From Sphingomonas sp. (lineage in GTDB: Bacteria; Pseudomonadota; Alphaproteobacteria; Sphingomonadales; Sphingomonadaceae), in assembly GCF_019635515.1 (NCBI RefSeq), contig NZ_JAHBZI010000002.1:227664-291663 (forward strand): a stretch of DNA of 64,000 nucleotides, read 5' to 3'. A program made the translations under genes and the position numbers. Every line of letters begins with the position of its first letter. The first letter of the stretch is position 1. Below are positions 33,279-42,040 of this stretch, piece after piece. The notes beneath the pieces were generated by a model. That model worked only from the letters and a program-made list of their open reading frames with translations. It was not told the DNA's origin and did not search any database.

Positions 33279-34475
33279 ATGCGCGAAGCCGTCATCGTCT
33301 CGACCGCCCGCACCGGCATCGGCAAGGCCGCGCGCGGCTATTTCAACGCCACCGAAGCGCCGGTGCTCGGCGGCCATGTGATGAACGCCGCGATCGAACG
33401 CGCCGGCATCGATCCCTCACGGATCGAAGATGTCTTCTTCGGCGCTGGCAACCAGTTCGGTACCCAGGGATCGAATCTGGCGCGGATGTGCGTCTTCGCC
33501 GCCGGGCTGCCGGTCAGTGTCCCCGCCTTCAGCCTCGATCGCAAATGCGGCTCGGGCCTGACGGCAGTGGCGCTCGCGGCACGGAGCATCATCGCCGGCG
33601 ATATGGATGTGGCGCTTGCCGGTGGCATGGAATCGATCTCGATGACCAGCCAGCAGGCGCCGAAGCCGTATCAGAACGCCTCGGTGCTGGGGCGGCAGCC
33701 GCTCGCCTATATGAGCATGATCGAGACCGCCGAGGTCGTCGCCGAACGCTATGGCATCTCGCGCGAGGCGCAGGATGCGTTCTCGGCGATGAGCCAGCAA
33801 CGCGCCGCCGCCGGTCTTGCCGCAGGCGCCTTTGACGAGGAAATCGTGCCGATCACGGTCGAGAAGGCGCTGTTCGACAAGGAAGGCAATCGCACGGGCA
33901 GCGAGACCGTCACCATAACCCGCGACGAGGGTATCCGCGCCGGCACCACCACCGAAGTGCTCGGCGGGCTGCGCACTGTGTTCAAGGATGGGCTGGTCAT
34001 CGGGGAGGGCCGCAATATCACCGCGGGCAATGCCAGCCAGCTTTCCGATGGTGCGTCCGCGCAGATCCTGATGGACCGCGCTACCGCCGAGGCAGAGGGC
34101 AAGCAAATCCTCGGCATCTATCGTGGCTTTCAGGTGGCGGGCTGCGATCCCGACGAGATGGGCATCGGCCCGGTTTTCGCGATCCCCAAGCTGCTCCAGC
34201 GTGCGGGCCTAACGATCGCCGATATCGGCTTGTGGGAAATCAACGAGGCCTTTGCCTCGCAATGCCTGTATTGCCGCGACACGCTCGGCATCGATCCCGA
34301 AAAGCTCAACGTCAACGGCGGCGGCATCGCGATCGGACACCCGTTCGGAATGACCGGCAGCCGCCAGATCGGACACGCCCTGATCGAGGGCCGCAAGCGC
34401 GGCGTCCGCTATGTCGTCGTCTCGATGTGCACTGCCGGTGGCATGGGCGCGGCCGGACTGTTCGAGATCGGTTGA
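33279..34475 (+). CDS. Acetyl-CoA acyltransferase (thiolase)
   Basis: 398 residues, standard thiolase length. The nucleophilic cysteine is C90 in DRKCGSGL; the C-terminal active-site motifs GGGIAIGHPFGMTGSR and SMCTAGGMGAAGLF provide His and the second Cys. It cleaves a 3-ketoacyl-CoA with CoA. ATG 33279 is preceded by AAGGAACC; the in-frame upstream ATG at 33063 lies inside the FadB-like gene. A hairpin of terminator type follows 12 bases after the stop codon, so this is the last gene of the operon beginning at 26886. Confidence 0.93.
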   Translation: MREAVIVSTARTGIGKAARGYFNATEAPVLGGHVMNAAIERAGIDPSRIEDVFFGAGNQFGTQGSNLARMCVFAAGLPVSVPAFSLDRKCGSGLTAVALAARSIIAGDMDVALAGGMESISMTSQQAPKPYQNASVLGRQPLAYMSMIETAEVVAERYGISREAQDAFSAMSQQRAAAGLAAGAFDEEIVPITVEKALFDKEGNRTGSETVTITRDEGIRAGTTTEVLGGLRTVFKDGLVIGEGRNITAGNASQLSDGASAQILMDRATAEAEGKQILGIYRGFQVAGCDPDEMGIGPVFAIPKLLQRAGLTIADIGLWEINEAFASQCLYCRDTLGIDPEKLNVNGGGIAIGHPFGMTGSRQIGHALIEGRKRGVRYVVVSMCTAGGMGAAGLFEIG

Positions 34476-34486
34476 ACGCTTGATCC

Positions 34487-34519
34487 TGCCCGTGAACGCA
34501 GATCATGGGTTCACGGGCA
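34487..34519 (+). terminator. Hairpin after the thiolase gene, probable terminator
   Basis: TGCCCGTGAAC (34487-34497) and GTTCACGGGCA (34509-34519) form a perfect 11-base-pair stem with an 11-base loop. It starts 12 bases after the thiolase stop. No run of T follows, so termination strength is uncertain. Confidence 0.5.
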
Positions 34520-34677
34520 ACTCCGCCAGGCGCTCTGCCGGCGCGTTGCTCCGATTGGCCGGCGGTCACAGACCTGTCGTTCGCATAATCTGGCCGAGCG
34601 GCCGAGGCGCCGCGCAAGGTCGAACCGCGGTTCCCCGCGCAAGCGAGGCGTGGCATCCGCCATATCGGCCTCGCCTT

Positions 34678-35078
34678 GGCGTGCACACTGGCGAACTGCT
34701 GCAGGGACTTCATCCTTCGAAATCGAAGCATGGCGCGCTCCTGTCGTCGGAACGAGAGGTGGCGGTTTTCAACCCGATTGTTGGCCCAGCGTCCAACCTC
34801 CTGCTTCTCGACATTCTAAGTTCGGTCATCGCAGCGCGGTACGATCGTAGACCATCGGTGGTGATATTTTCAGGTGCGCCGTGACGCTTCAGCGCCTTGC
34901 GCATGAAGCGCATCGCAGCGTCCTTGTCCCGGGTCCTGGTAGCGAAACGCTCGAGGATCCCGCCCTCATGATCGGCCGCCCGCAAGATATAAACCATCTC
35001 GCCATTGAGCTTCACGTGCCTCTCGTCGAGGTGCCAGCGCCAATGCCGGAATCCCGCAAGTGCTGCTTTCCGCGCGTG
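34678..35078 (-). pseudogene. IS6-family transposase remnant, frameshifted and truncated
   Basis: Reading on the minus strand from about 35078, one frame gives the IS6/IS26-like catalytic core: GFRHWRWHLDERHVKLNGEM (first Asp in HLDE), YILRAADHEGG (second Asp), and ITTDGLRSYRAAMTELR. Near 34820 one base appears to be missing; the next frame then continues with EVGRWANNRVENRHLSFRR (Glu of the DDE triad) and ERAMLRFRRMKSLQQFASVHA. The N-terminal helix-turn-helix part and the tail after SVHA are absent, and no matched terminal repeats were found. The upstream edge is fused directly to a truncated secreted-protein gene. It cannot be active. Confidence 0.8.
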
Positions 35079-35308
35079 ACCCGTCCAAAGCCTTGCGCTA
35101 TCCCGTCCACACAGGGGCCGCTCCAATCCGCCCTCGATGGGCTCGTCCACGCGTTCGGGCCTCCCGGCTTCGACTTCAGCTCCGGAACCTCGTGGCATTT
35201 GAGGCCAGCAGGTGCGGGCGCCGCGCCGGTCTGGGCATGCGCCGGTGCAGCCACGAGGATCGTCAGGCCGATCACGCCGCCGGCGAGCCTGGCTCGGATC
35301 ATCGGCAT
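35078..35308 (-). pseudogene. Truncated N-terminal fragment of a secreted protein paralogous to the next two genes
   Basis: Reads as a signal peptide (MPMIRARLAGGVIGLTILVAAPAHAQ) followed by about 50 residues, LKCHEVPELKSKPGGP... then ADWSGPCVDGIAQGFGRVTRG. The same order, a signal peptide, KCH, a Pro-rich linker and DW(N/S)GxCxDGMAxGFGR, opens the proteins at 35323 and 37205. After GFGRV the reading frame enters the IS6-type transposase remnant, and no downstream part of the paralogue survives. The simplest reading is a third tandem copy cut by an insertion followed by decay. Its end at 35308 lies 15 bases from the neighbouring gene. Confidence 0.7.
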
Positions 35309-35322
35309 TTGCGCGCGCCCCT

Positions 35323-37164
35323 TTACTGCTTCGGCTGCGTTGCAGGATCGGCGGGAGCGGGGGCGGGCGGGTTCAGCTGCGCCCGAACCTTAGCCGCCTG
35401 CGCCGCCGCCTGGGGGTGGCCCAGCGCCTGCGCCGCTTCGAATAATTTCAAAGCCTCGGGCAGATCAATCGGCCCACCCCAGCCATAGGCCTTGGCCAGG
35501 CCCATATTATACGTCGTGTGTTCGGTCTTCCGCGCGGCATAGGCCATCGCGATATATTTGCCTGCCGCCGCATAGTCGCGCGTGACCCCCTCGGCACCGC
35601 TCGAATAAAGGTAGGAGAGCTGGAGCATCGATTCGAAATCGCCCAGCCTCGCGGCCTCTTCATAGCCCATGGTGATCGACAGCGAGTAGTCGGCGCCCGA
35701 GGCAGCAATCTTGCGCGTAGCGTCGGCAGACATGCGATACGCCTCAGGCTGCTTCTGCTGCATCGCTTCATTAAGAAGCTGCTGGGCCCGGTTATAGTCC
35801 TTCTTGCCGATTGGGCCACTCAGGCCGCTCCTGATAATCGGTTCCAGCTTGGCCCAGGGCAGGCGGCCACCCAGCTGGTTGGCGATCATCTTTATGTTCG
35901 TATAGTCACCGCTCCCCCAGAGTTGCGCGACAACGCCGCGCATGGTAAAATCATACAGCACATCCTTGCTGTAACGCTTGACTTCGCCGACATCCGAAGT
36001 GACGAGTGCCGCTATCCGGATTTTGGGATCGACCACCAGCGCCACCCAATGATCCTTGAACATCGGCACGCAAAGATCCACATTCTTGGCCGTGTCGCAA
36101 AACGGCATTTTCTCGAACTGGCTCGGGCTGAGCAGCCCGCCATCGAAGCTCCAGTCGATCACGATCGCATAGTCCGCCTGGCCGCTGGTCAGCACGCCCA
36201 GATCATCGGCCGCGACGATCTTGGCATCCGCGCCTAGCGTCGGTTGCAGCGCCGCGATCACGCCGGGGATGAAGCCCGCCGGATCGGTCGAGGCGATGAT
36301 CCCGGTCAATGTGTTGTCGTAACGCTGGCCGTTCATATCATAGCCCGCGCTGCCGAACGTCTTGCCATAGCCCCTCGATTTGACGAACGCGTCGCGCTGC
36401 TTTCCCCATCGTGCCAGTTCGGTGACGGTGCGGCTGGACAGCACCAGTGCGATCCGCTTGCCGGTCAGGTCGATCGGCTTGCTCATATCGCTCAGGCTGG
36501 TGGCTGCCCCTCCTGGCAGAAGCCCGTCCAGCAAGCTGGTCGCAAAGGGGAAATCGGGAAAGGTGTTGCGATCCTTCGCGAGCTTCGTAACCACCATGTC
36601 CATCGTGCCTGCAGACACGTTCAGCGGCGCATTCAGCCCGGCCTGGCCGATCTGGATCGCGCTCCAGCTGCCGTCCGGATTGTGCCGCCAGCCGAATTGA
36701 TGCGCATAGCCGGCGGAATAAGCGAGGGTGCAGGGCCGTGGCTTATCCGAATGGATCTTCATATATTTGCCGGCGATGGTGGATTCATCGTCGCTGACAC
36801 TCGAGATATTGCACCACATTCCCGTCATCTGGCCGCGGGCCATCATGCCCTCATCCACGTTGGTCATGTGATTGGTGCTATATTGCGTGGTCATCTCCGA
36901 CAGCATGGTGAACCGCCCGAATCCATCCGCCATCCCATCGAGGCATGCGCCATTCCAGTCGATCACCGTCTTGCTCCGGTACCAGGCCGCCACGCCCGGC
37001 TTTGACTGGTTTTCGGTGATGTCGTGGCATTTGCGCCCTGGAGTTTCGGGCGGGTTCTGCGTCGGCGTCTCTGTGCTCGCCGGCGCGCTCGTCTGGGCGT
37101 GAAGCGGTACAGCAGCCAACATGGCAAGCATCCCGCCGGCAATCTTGAACGCAGCTCGGGTCAT
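35323..37164 (-). CDS. Secreted protein with C-terminal Sel1-like repeats
   Basis: 613 residues with a signal peptide (about 1-24, ending PLHAQ). A short cysteine-containing N-terminal module with DWNGACLDGMADGFGRF, a MORN-like Gly-rich motif, is followed by a roughly 350-residue domain that I do not recognise (includes RIALVLSSRTVTELARW and ADYAIVIDWSFDGGLLSP). The last 150 residues have Sel1-type helical repeats (YEEAARLGDFESMLQLSYLY; YNMGLAKAYGWGG). It most likely works in the periplasm or outside, perhaps through protein-protein contacts. It is a longer paralogue of the protein at 37205. ATG 37164 replaces a TTG at 37167. Confidence 0.75.
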   Translation of the reverse strand: MTRAAFKIAGGMLAMLAAVPLHAQTSAPASTETPTQNPPETPGRKCHDITENQSKPGVAAWYRSKTVIDWNGACLDGMADGFGRFTMLSEMTTQYSTNHMTNVDEGMMARGQMTGMWCNISSVSDDESTIAGKYMKIHSDKPRPCTLAYSAGYAHQFGWRHNPDGSWSAIQIGQAGLNAPLNVSAGTMDMVVTKLAKDRNTFPDFPFATSLLDGLLPGGAATSLSDMSKPIDLTGKRIALVLSSRTVTELARWGKQRDAFVKSRGYGKTFGSAGYDMNGQRYDNTLTGIIASTDPAGFIPGVIAALQPTLGADAKIVAADDLGVLTSGQADYAIVIDWSFDGGLLSPSQFEKMPFCDTAKNVDLCVPMFKDHWVALVVDPKIRIAALVTSDVGEVKRYSKDVLYDFTMRGVVAQLWGSGDYTNIKMIANQLGGRLPWAKLEPIIRSGLSGPIGKKDYNRAQQLLNEAMQQKQPEAYRMSADATRKIAASGADYSLSITMGYEEAARLGDFESMLQLSYLYSSGAEGVTRDYAAAGKYIAMAYAARKTEHTTYNMGLAKAYGWGGPIDLPEALKLFEAAQALGHPQAAAQAAKVRAQLNPPAPAPADPATQPKQ

Positions 37165-37204
37165 CAATGTCGCTCGCTTTCCACAGATTTGGCTTCAACC
37201 CGGC

Positions 37205-38524
37205 TCATTGCAGGCGGCCGCCCAGCTGACTGACGATCCGGGCCATGTTTGAATCGCCGGTCTGGCGCCACAGGTGCCAGGAGATGTCGCGCACGAAGGA
37301 ACTGTACGCCGTGTCCTGGGCATACTTTTTGACGCCGCCGATATTCGCGGTGACGAATGCGGCGACCCTGATCTTCGGATCGACCACCAGCGCCACCCAA
37401 TGATCCTCGAACAGCGGTGTGCACGCAGCCGGACCCCTCACAAGATCACAAACCGGCGTCTTCTCGATCTGGGTTGGGCTCGGCAGCCCGCCCTCGAAGC
37501 TCCAATCGACCACGATCGCATAATCCGCCTGGCCGCCGGTCAGCACGCCCAGGTCATCGGCCGCGACGATACTCGTCTTGTCGCCAAGCTCCTTTCGCAG
37601 CACCGCGATCACGCTGGGCACGAACCCGGCCGGATCGGTCGCCGCGATATGGCCGGCGAGCGATTCGTCATAGCGCTGGCCGACCATGTCGAAGCCCGCG
37701 CTTCCGAACTTCTTGCCATAGCCCTTTGACTTGACGAACGCGTCACGCTGCTGGCCCCAGCGCGCCAGCTCGGTCACGGTGCGGCTCGACAGAACCAGTG
37801 CGATGCGCTTGCCGGCCAGATCGATCGGCTTGCTCATATCGCCGAGACTGGTCGCCGCGCCTCCCGGCAGGAGCCCGTCCAGCAGGCCGGTCGTGAAGCC
37901 GAAATCGGGAAAGGCCTTGGGATCCTGCACGACCCGCGCCACCATTTTATCCATCGTGTCCGCGGACACGGTCAGCGGCGTGCGCAATCCGACACTGGCG
38001 ATCTCGATCACGCTCCAGCTTCCGTCCGGATTGTGCCGCCAGCCGAATTTGTGCTGGCGGCCGGCGGGATAGATGATGGTGCAGGGCCGCGGCATGTCGA
38101 GGCGGGACTTCACACTCTTGCCGTCGATCACGTTTTCATTGTCGCTGATCAGGGTGAGATTGCACCACATTCCCACCGGCGCGCCGCTCGCGATCGTGCC
38201 TTCCATTACAGCCGTAGTGTGACTGGTACCGATTGCGCCGCTGCTATCGACCGCCCGGCTAAGCCGCCCGAACCCCCGCGCCATCCCATCGACACAGGCG
38301 CCGCTCCAATCCTCCTTTGTCGTCGTCTTGAACCAGTTGGCGTCACCCGTTGGCGATTGGTTCACCGAGACGCTGTGGCATTTGATTCCGGCGGGTTTGG
38401 CCGACGCCCGGGTGCCAGCGGGCGCGCTGGTCTGGGCGTGAAGCGGTGTCGCCACCAGCGCGGCGAGCACGGCAGCGGCCGCAAGCGGCAGGCGTGCACA
38501 ACGCTTCTTCGAACTGCGGATCAT
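37205..38524 (-). CDS. Secreted protein, shorter paralogue without Sel1 repeats
   Basis: 439 residues; ATG 38524 overlaps the stop of the MORN-repeat gene (ATGA) and gives a signal peptide ending ATPLHAQ. The protein follows the neighbouring 613-residue paralogue closely through the N-terminal cysteine/MORN-like module (DWSGACVDGMARGFGRL) and the unknown central domain (DLAGKRIALVLSSRTVTELA, ADYAIVVDWSFEGG), but stops at QLGGRLQ, where the paralogue continues into Sel1 repeats. Function not recognised. The in-frame upstream ATG at 38770 would place it inside the previous gene and is unlikely. Confidence 0.78.
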   Translation of the reverse strand: MIRSSKKRCARLPLAAAAVLAALVATPLHAQTSAPAGTRASAKPAGIKCHSVSVNQSPTGDANWFKTTTKEDWSGACVDGMARGFGRLSRAVDSSGAIGTSHTTAVMEGTIASGAPVGMWCNLTLISDNENVIDGKSVKSRLDMPRPCTIIYPAGRQHKFGWRHNPDGSWSVIEIASVGLRTPLTVSADTMDKMVARVVQDPKAFPDFGFTTGLLDGLLPGGAATSLGDMSKPIDLAGKRIALVLSSRTVTELARWGQQRDAFVKSKGYGKKFGSAGFDMVGQRYDESLAGHIAATDPAGFVPSVIAVLRKELGDKTSIVAADDLGVLTGGQADYAIVVDWSFEGGLPSPTQIEKTPVCDLVRGPAACTPLFEDHWVALVVDPKIRVAAFVTANIGGVKKYAQDTAYSSFVRDISWHLWRQTGDSNMARIVSQLGGRLQ

Positions 38525-40164
38525 TCGTCGGACCATTTGAGGCAGGCCACGCGCGGCCCGTCTGTGGCGTTCTCGTCCATGCCGCCCCTGCCGGGAATCA
38601 CCTTGCAAGCGGCATAGGAGGCCGGCGGCACATCCGTTTTGGGATTGTAGAATGAGCCCTTGGTGCCGCCGACAATGAAACTTGTCCGATCGCCGGCAGC
38701 AATGAAAGTCATATGCGTGAAGCGTGTGCAGGGATTGTAGCAATACCAGAGTTTGATTTCGAAGGCGCACCCATTGGTAAAATACTTCCTATAATAGACA
38801 CCTTCCTGCCCGTCCGAGATGCGGATGCAATTTGTCGCGACATTTTCCGGAGCGAGGATTTTGCGACGCTGTCCGGGCGCGGCCCCCAGCGAAGAAGGCG
38901 CAGCGGGCGCCTGATACGTGGGTGCCCGATATGCCGGCGGCGTATAGGCCGGCGGACGATATGCGTCCCGCGCCTGCTGCTCTGCCTGCTTCACCCCGAC
39001 ATAGGCTTGCGCCACGCCGAGCAGCAGCCCGCCCCAATCGAAGCCGCCTCCATTCTGTGCGCGCTGGCGGTTACGTTCTTCCTTCGCCGCACGCTTCGCT
39101 TCCCATTCGGCATATTGCCGGTTCGCCTCGTTGAGCTTGCGCTGCATCTCGGCGCGTTCAACCCTCTCGCGTGCCTCGCGCGGGCCGCGATCGGCTTCCC
39201 AGGCAGCCTGCCGCTGGATGCCGCTCTCGATCAGAGCCTTGCCGCTGGCCGGCCCGCTACGGGTCAACACCATGGGCATCGGCGCGGTTTCCGTCACCCC
39301 TTGCGGGGGCGGATCGGCGGGTGCGGTGCCGGCGGGCGCCGGGTTGCCGCGATAGGCGATGTGCTGGCGCTCCCACAGATCGCGGCGGCTGCTGCCATCC
39401 TCCAGGGTAACTGTCGTGATTCCGTCGGGCGCGTCCGCCACATAGGTTCCGGTCGTGAGCTGCAGCCGGCCATCGACGCGGTCCATCTCGAACCCCTCGC
39501 CGTCCAGCTTCCCGGCCTTATAATCGCCGCCGCGATAACCGCCCTCGCCGCTGATTTCCTGGCCTGCGCCCGTCAGTCGGCCCTGCTCGAAATGCCCCCG
39601 CGCCAAGCCCTCCTCGTCAATCAGATAGCCGTCGCCAGTGCCCCGCTGCGCGTTGGCGGTCTCGTTCTTGAAGACCATGATGAAGCCGCCCTGCGGCGCC
39701 GGCGCGACATCCAGAGGCACGCCCTTGATCCGTGCCTCCTCGATCCGCCGGTTCAATTCGGTGGCCGCTTCGTTCGCCGGGTTGGCCCTCAGATATTCGT
39801 CGCGCGCTCTCTCTTCGCGATCCTTGAGATGTTGCTCCGCCTTCTTCTCGATCCGCTTCAGTTCCAGGCTGGTCAGTGCCGGAGGCCCACTCGGCTTGGC
39901 TTCCTCGAAGACGTCATCGATCTCCAGCTTGTTGGCATTGGGCGATACCAATTTGCGGACGAGCTCGACCTTGGGACAGGCCCAGCGCGCCATCGTCTGC
40001 CCGGCCCGGCAAAACACATTCCATGGCTGGCAGGCCTCCTTGAAGACCTCGTCATCGGCGGCGATGCGCTTGCAATTCGGGTCATAGGCCGGCGCGGTCT
40101 GCGCCATTGCCGGCGCGGACGATAGCGCCGCCACCATCAGCGCAAACCCATAGCGCAACGCCAT
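38521..40164 (-). CDS. Secreted MORN-repeat protein
   Basis: 547 residues. A signal peptide (MALRYGFALMVAALSSAPAMAQ) precedes a charged coiled-coil-like region (about 100-150, rich in Glu, Arg, Lys) and then repeated Gly-rich strands of MORN type: GDGYLIDEEGLARGHFEQG, GGYRGGDYKAGKLDGEGF. A second, strongly charged helical stretch (REARERVERAEMQRKLNEA) is followed by a Pro/Tyr/Ala-rich linker and a C-terminal cysteine-containing domain with EIKLWYCYNPC. No enzyme motif seen. First gene of an operon with the two secreted paralogues, starting 13 bases after GGGGAGGGA. Divergent from a LuxR-type regulator. Confidence 0.78.
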   Translation of the reverse strand: MALRYGFALMVAALSSAPAMAQTAPAYDPNCKRIAADDEVFKEACQPWNVFCRAGQTMARWACPKVELVRKLVSPNANKLEIDDVFEEAKPSGPPALTSLELKRIEKKAEQHLKDREERARDEYLRANPANEAATELNRRIEEARIKGVPLDVAPAPQGGFIMVFKNETANAQRGTGDGYLIDEEGLARGHFEQGRLTGAGQEISGEGGYRGGDYKAGKLDGEGFEMDRVDGRLQLTTGTYVADAPDGITTVTLEDGSSRRDLWERQHIAYRGNPAPAGTAPADPPPQGVTETAPMPMVLTRSGPASGKALIESGIQRQAAWEADRGPREARERVERAEMQRKLNEANRQYAEWEAKRAAKEERNRQRAQNGGGFDWGGLLLGVAQAYVGVKQAEQQARDAYRPPAYTPPAYRAPTYQAPAAPSSLGAAPGQRRKILAPENVATNCIRISDGQEGVYYRKYFTNGCAFEIKLWYCYNPCTRFTHMTFIAAGDRTSFIVGGTKGSFYNPKTDVPPASYAACKVIPGRGGMDENATDGPRVACLKWSDE

Positions 40165-40287
40165 ATTCGTCCCTCCCCGCGGCGCGTCATTTATAGTGCC
40201 CGCCCGCGCGGGAAACATTCCCCCAAAGGGGAGGCAAATGCCTTGCCTGCACGTTCCTGAATGCTAGCCTTTGCGCGGGGGGAATGT

Positions 40288-41388
40288 GTGGAGCGTCAAT
40301 CAGCGCGGGCTTCGGCCATCCGGAAACGGCGTATCATGGAACGGATCCGCCTGCTCTGCCATTGCGGCGCGGGTGTGGAGGCGATCGCTTCGTCGCTGAC
40401 CGGGGCGGTGCGCGACCTGATCGGCGCCGACTCAGCCGCCCTTTTCTGGCTCGACGAAAGCGGCAATCCGCTCGGCTTCTTCCATGATTGCGCCCCGGCG
40501 GAGGTGAAGGACCTTTTCATAACGCGCTTCGAGGAGCTGTTCAGTGGACCCGGTGAGGTCAATATGGTGACGCTCGCCGAGATCGAGGGACCAGCGATCG
40601 GGCGAATGTTCGATGCGGACTTCGCGGCAAGGTTCTGGAGCGGCGAAGTCTATCGCCGGCTGTGCACACCGCTCGGCCATCATTTCATGCTCGACATGCG
40701 GATCGAATGGCAGGGGCGCGGGCGCGTGGTGTTCTGCGCCTGGAACGGTCCCGACCGGCCCTTCACCCTTACCGATGCCGCGGCGCTGGAGCCGGTGCGC
40801 ACGCTGATAAGCCATGCGGTGGCGACCCAGCGCGCCGAAGCCGGGTGGCGCTCCTCAGCTTCGGACAATGCGCATCTGATCACCGATGCCGGGGGGACGC
40901 GACTCGTCGCGATCAATCCCGAGGCAGAAGCGATATTGATGGCGAGCCATTTGCTCCGGCAACATGTGTCGATGACACACCAGCCCGAGACCGCACCCGG
41001 CTTCGCCATCTTGCTCGCCCGCGCGATGACCAAGGGCGATCCGGGGCCCAGCGCATACGTTCCCGTTGCCGATGGTCGGATCGTCGCGCGCGCCTCGCGC
41101 ACCAGAGCGGTCAATAGCGGGCTCGGTGCGCTGATGTATGTCGCGCTCGATCTCCAGACGCCCATCGACGTGCTGATGATCGATACGGTAATGCAGCTGC
41201 CGCTGACCCCGCTGCAGCGAGAGATCGCATTGTTTGGTATGCGCGGCGGTGCGCGTGGTGATTGCTCGGCACTATTCGGTGTGAGCCCCGAAGCGTTGAA
41301 GAAGCATCTGCGCGCGATTTATGACGCGACCAATACAGCGCGCTGGTCGGAGCTCGCAGGCAGGTTCGCGGATCGGTCTAACGCTTAG
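40288..41388 (+). CDS. LuxR-like transcriptional regulator with a GAF-like sensory region
   Basis: About 366 residues. The N-terminal two thirds resemble a GAF-type sensor (LTGAVRDLIGADSAALFWL). The last 70 residues form a LuxR-type helix-turn-helix with PLTPLQREIALFGMRGGARG and FGVSPEALKKHLRAIYDATN, the DNA-binding helices. GTG 40288 is used because GGGGGGAA stands just upstream; ATG 40261 and ATG 40336 are alternatives. The gene is divergent from the MORN/secreted-protein operon, 123 bases away, so control of that operon is likely. No autoinducer-binding domain was seen. A small hairpin overlaps the stop codon. Confidence 0.75.
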   Translation: MERQSARASAIRKRRIMERIRLLCHCGAGVEAIASSLTGAVRDLIGADSAALFWLDESGNPLGFFHDCAPAEVKDLFITRFEELFSGPGEVNMVTLAEIEGPAIGRMFDADFAARFWSGEVYRRLCTPLGHHFMLDMRIEWQGRGRVVFCAWNGPDRPFTLTDAAALEPVRTLISHAVATQRAEAGWRSSASDNAHLITDAGGTRLVAINPEAEAILMASHLLRQHVSMTHQPETAPGFAILLARAMTKGDPGPSAYVPVADGRIVARASRTRAVNSGLGALMYVALDLQTPIDVLMIDTVMQLPLTPLQREIALFGMRGGARGDCSALFGVSPEALKKHLRAIYDATNTARWSELAGRFADRSNA

Positions 41389-41400
41389 TTCGACTAAGCG
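41382..41400 (+). terminator. Hairpin at the end of the LuxR-like gene
   Basis: CGCTTAGT (41382-41389) and ACTAAGCG (41393-41400) form an 8-base-pair stem with a 3-base loop that includes the stop codon. No T run follows, so its activity as a terminator is uncertain. Confidence 0.4.
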
Positions 41401-42040
41401 ACCGGTCGAGACTGCGTTTTCGGCATGCGTTGCCAGCGGGAAAACAGCGCATGATCGCTGCGCTCAAAAGGTGAATGTCCGAGCTTGGGCCAAGCGATGG
41501 CTGCATTCTTGTCAAGCGGCCCATTAGTTGCCAGTCAGCTACCGACCCATAATCAACCGTTCCCCAGCGCGTTCCTATCGCAAGAAGCGTTGGCAAATTG
41601 TTCGCGAACCAACCGTTGGCTTTCGCACCCCACGCTCCCAACCGGAGAACGGACCTTCGTCGATCTCCAGTAGCGCCACCGCCCGCTTGATAGATGCGCC
41701 TCTTCGTGGGCGTTCGGCTCGTAACCGCTCACTTAGCGTTGTCGCTTCCCGCAATGGCTCGTACCCAAGAAACGCAATTACCACGCTCTATCCGGCACCG
41801 CCGAAGCTTCGCTCCCAGTGTATTGCCTTCGAGCCCCTTAGCGTCAGGACGAGTGCCACATGCCCGCAGTGGTACGCCCGGCATCAAGAAGGCAACACGA
41901 GCACATCGTTGAAGCTGGGCGACAAACTGGACGTTTATCCGACCTTGGCGTCCGCTTTGCGCCCCAATTTCGGTCGTTCCGCCCTCTAGCCTGTGACCCC
42001 AAAAGTCGCCGACACGCAGCGACGATCCGATCGCTTCGCC
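41401..42040. other. Intergenic region with no intact gene
   Basis: About 640 bases between the LuxR-like gene and the esterase gene. The only recognisable content is the degenerate helix-turn-helix gene on the minus strand (41578-41840). The rest has no convincing reading frame, repeat or RNA signature. The G+C content looks lower than that of the flanking genes. Confidence 0.5.
41578..41840 (-). pseudogene. Degenerate XRE-type helix-turn-helix gene
   Basis: On the minus strand the segment VIAFLGYEPLREATTLSERL, then a helix-turn-helix-like RAVALLEIDEGPFSGWERG ending in RKPT, matches the second half of small double-HTH XRE proteins in which FLGYxP links two Cro-like domains. A piece of the first domain (TLGAKLRRCRIERG) is found upstream in a different frame, with the region between deleted. 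No start codon, complete HTH or product can be assigned. The call depends on a short stretch and is tentative. Confidence 0.4.

Noticed and set aside
34312..34731. Minus-strand frame as an independent gene
   Set aside because: Its first codons are the C-terminal end of the frameshifted IS6 transposase, and the remainder runs antisense to the thiolase and through the terminator hairpin.
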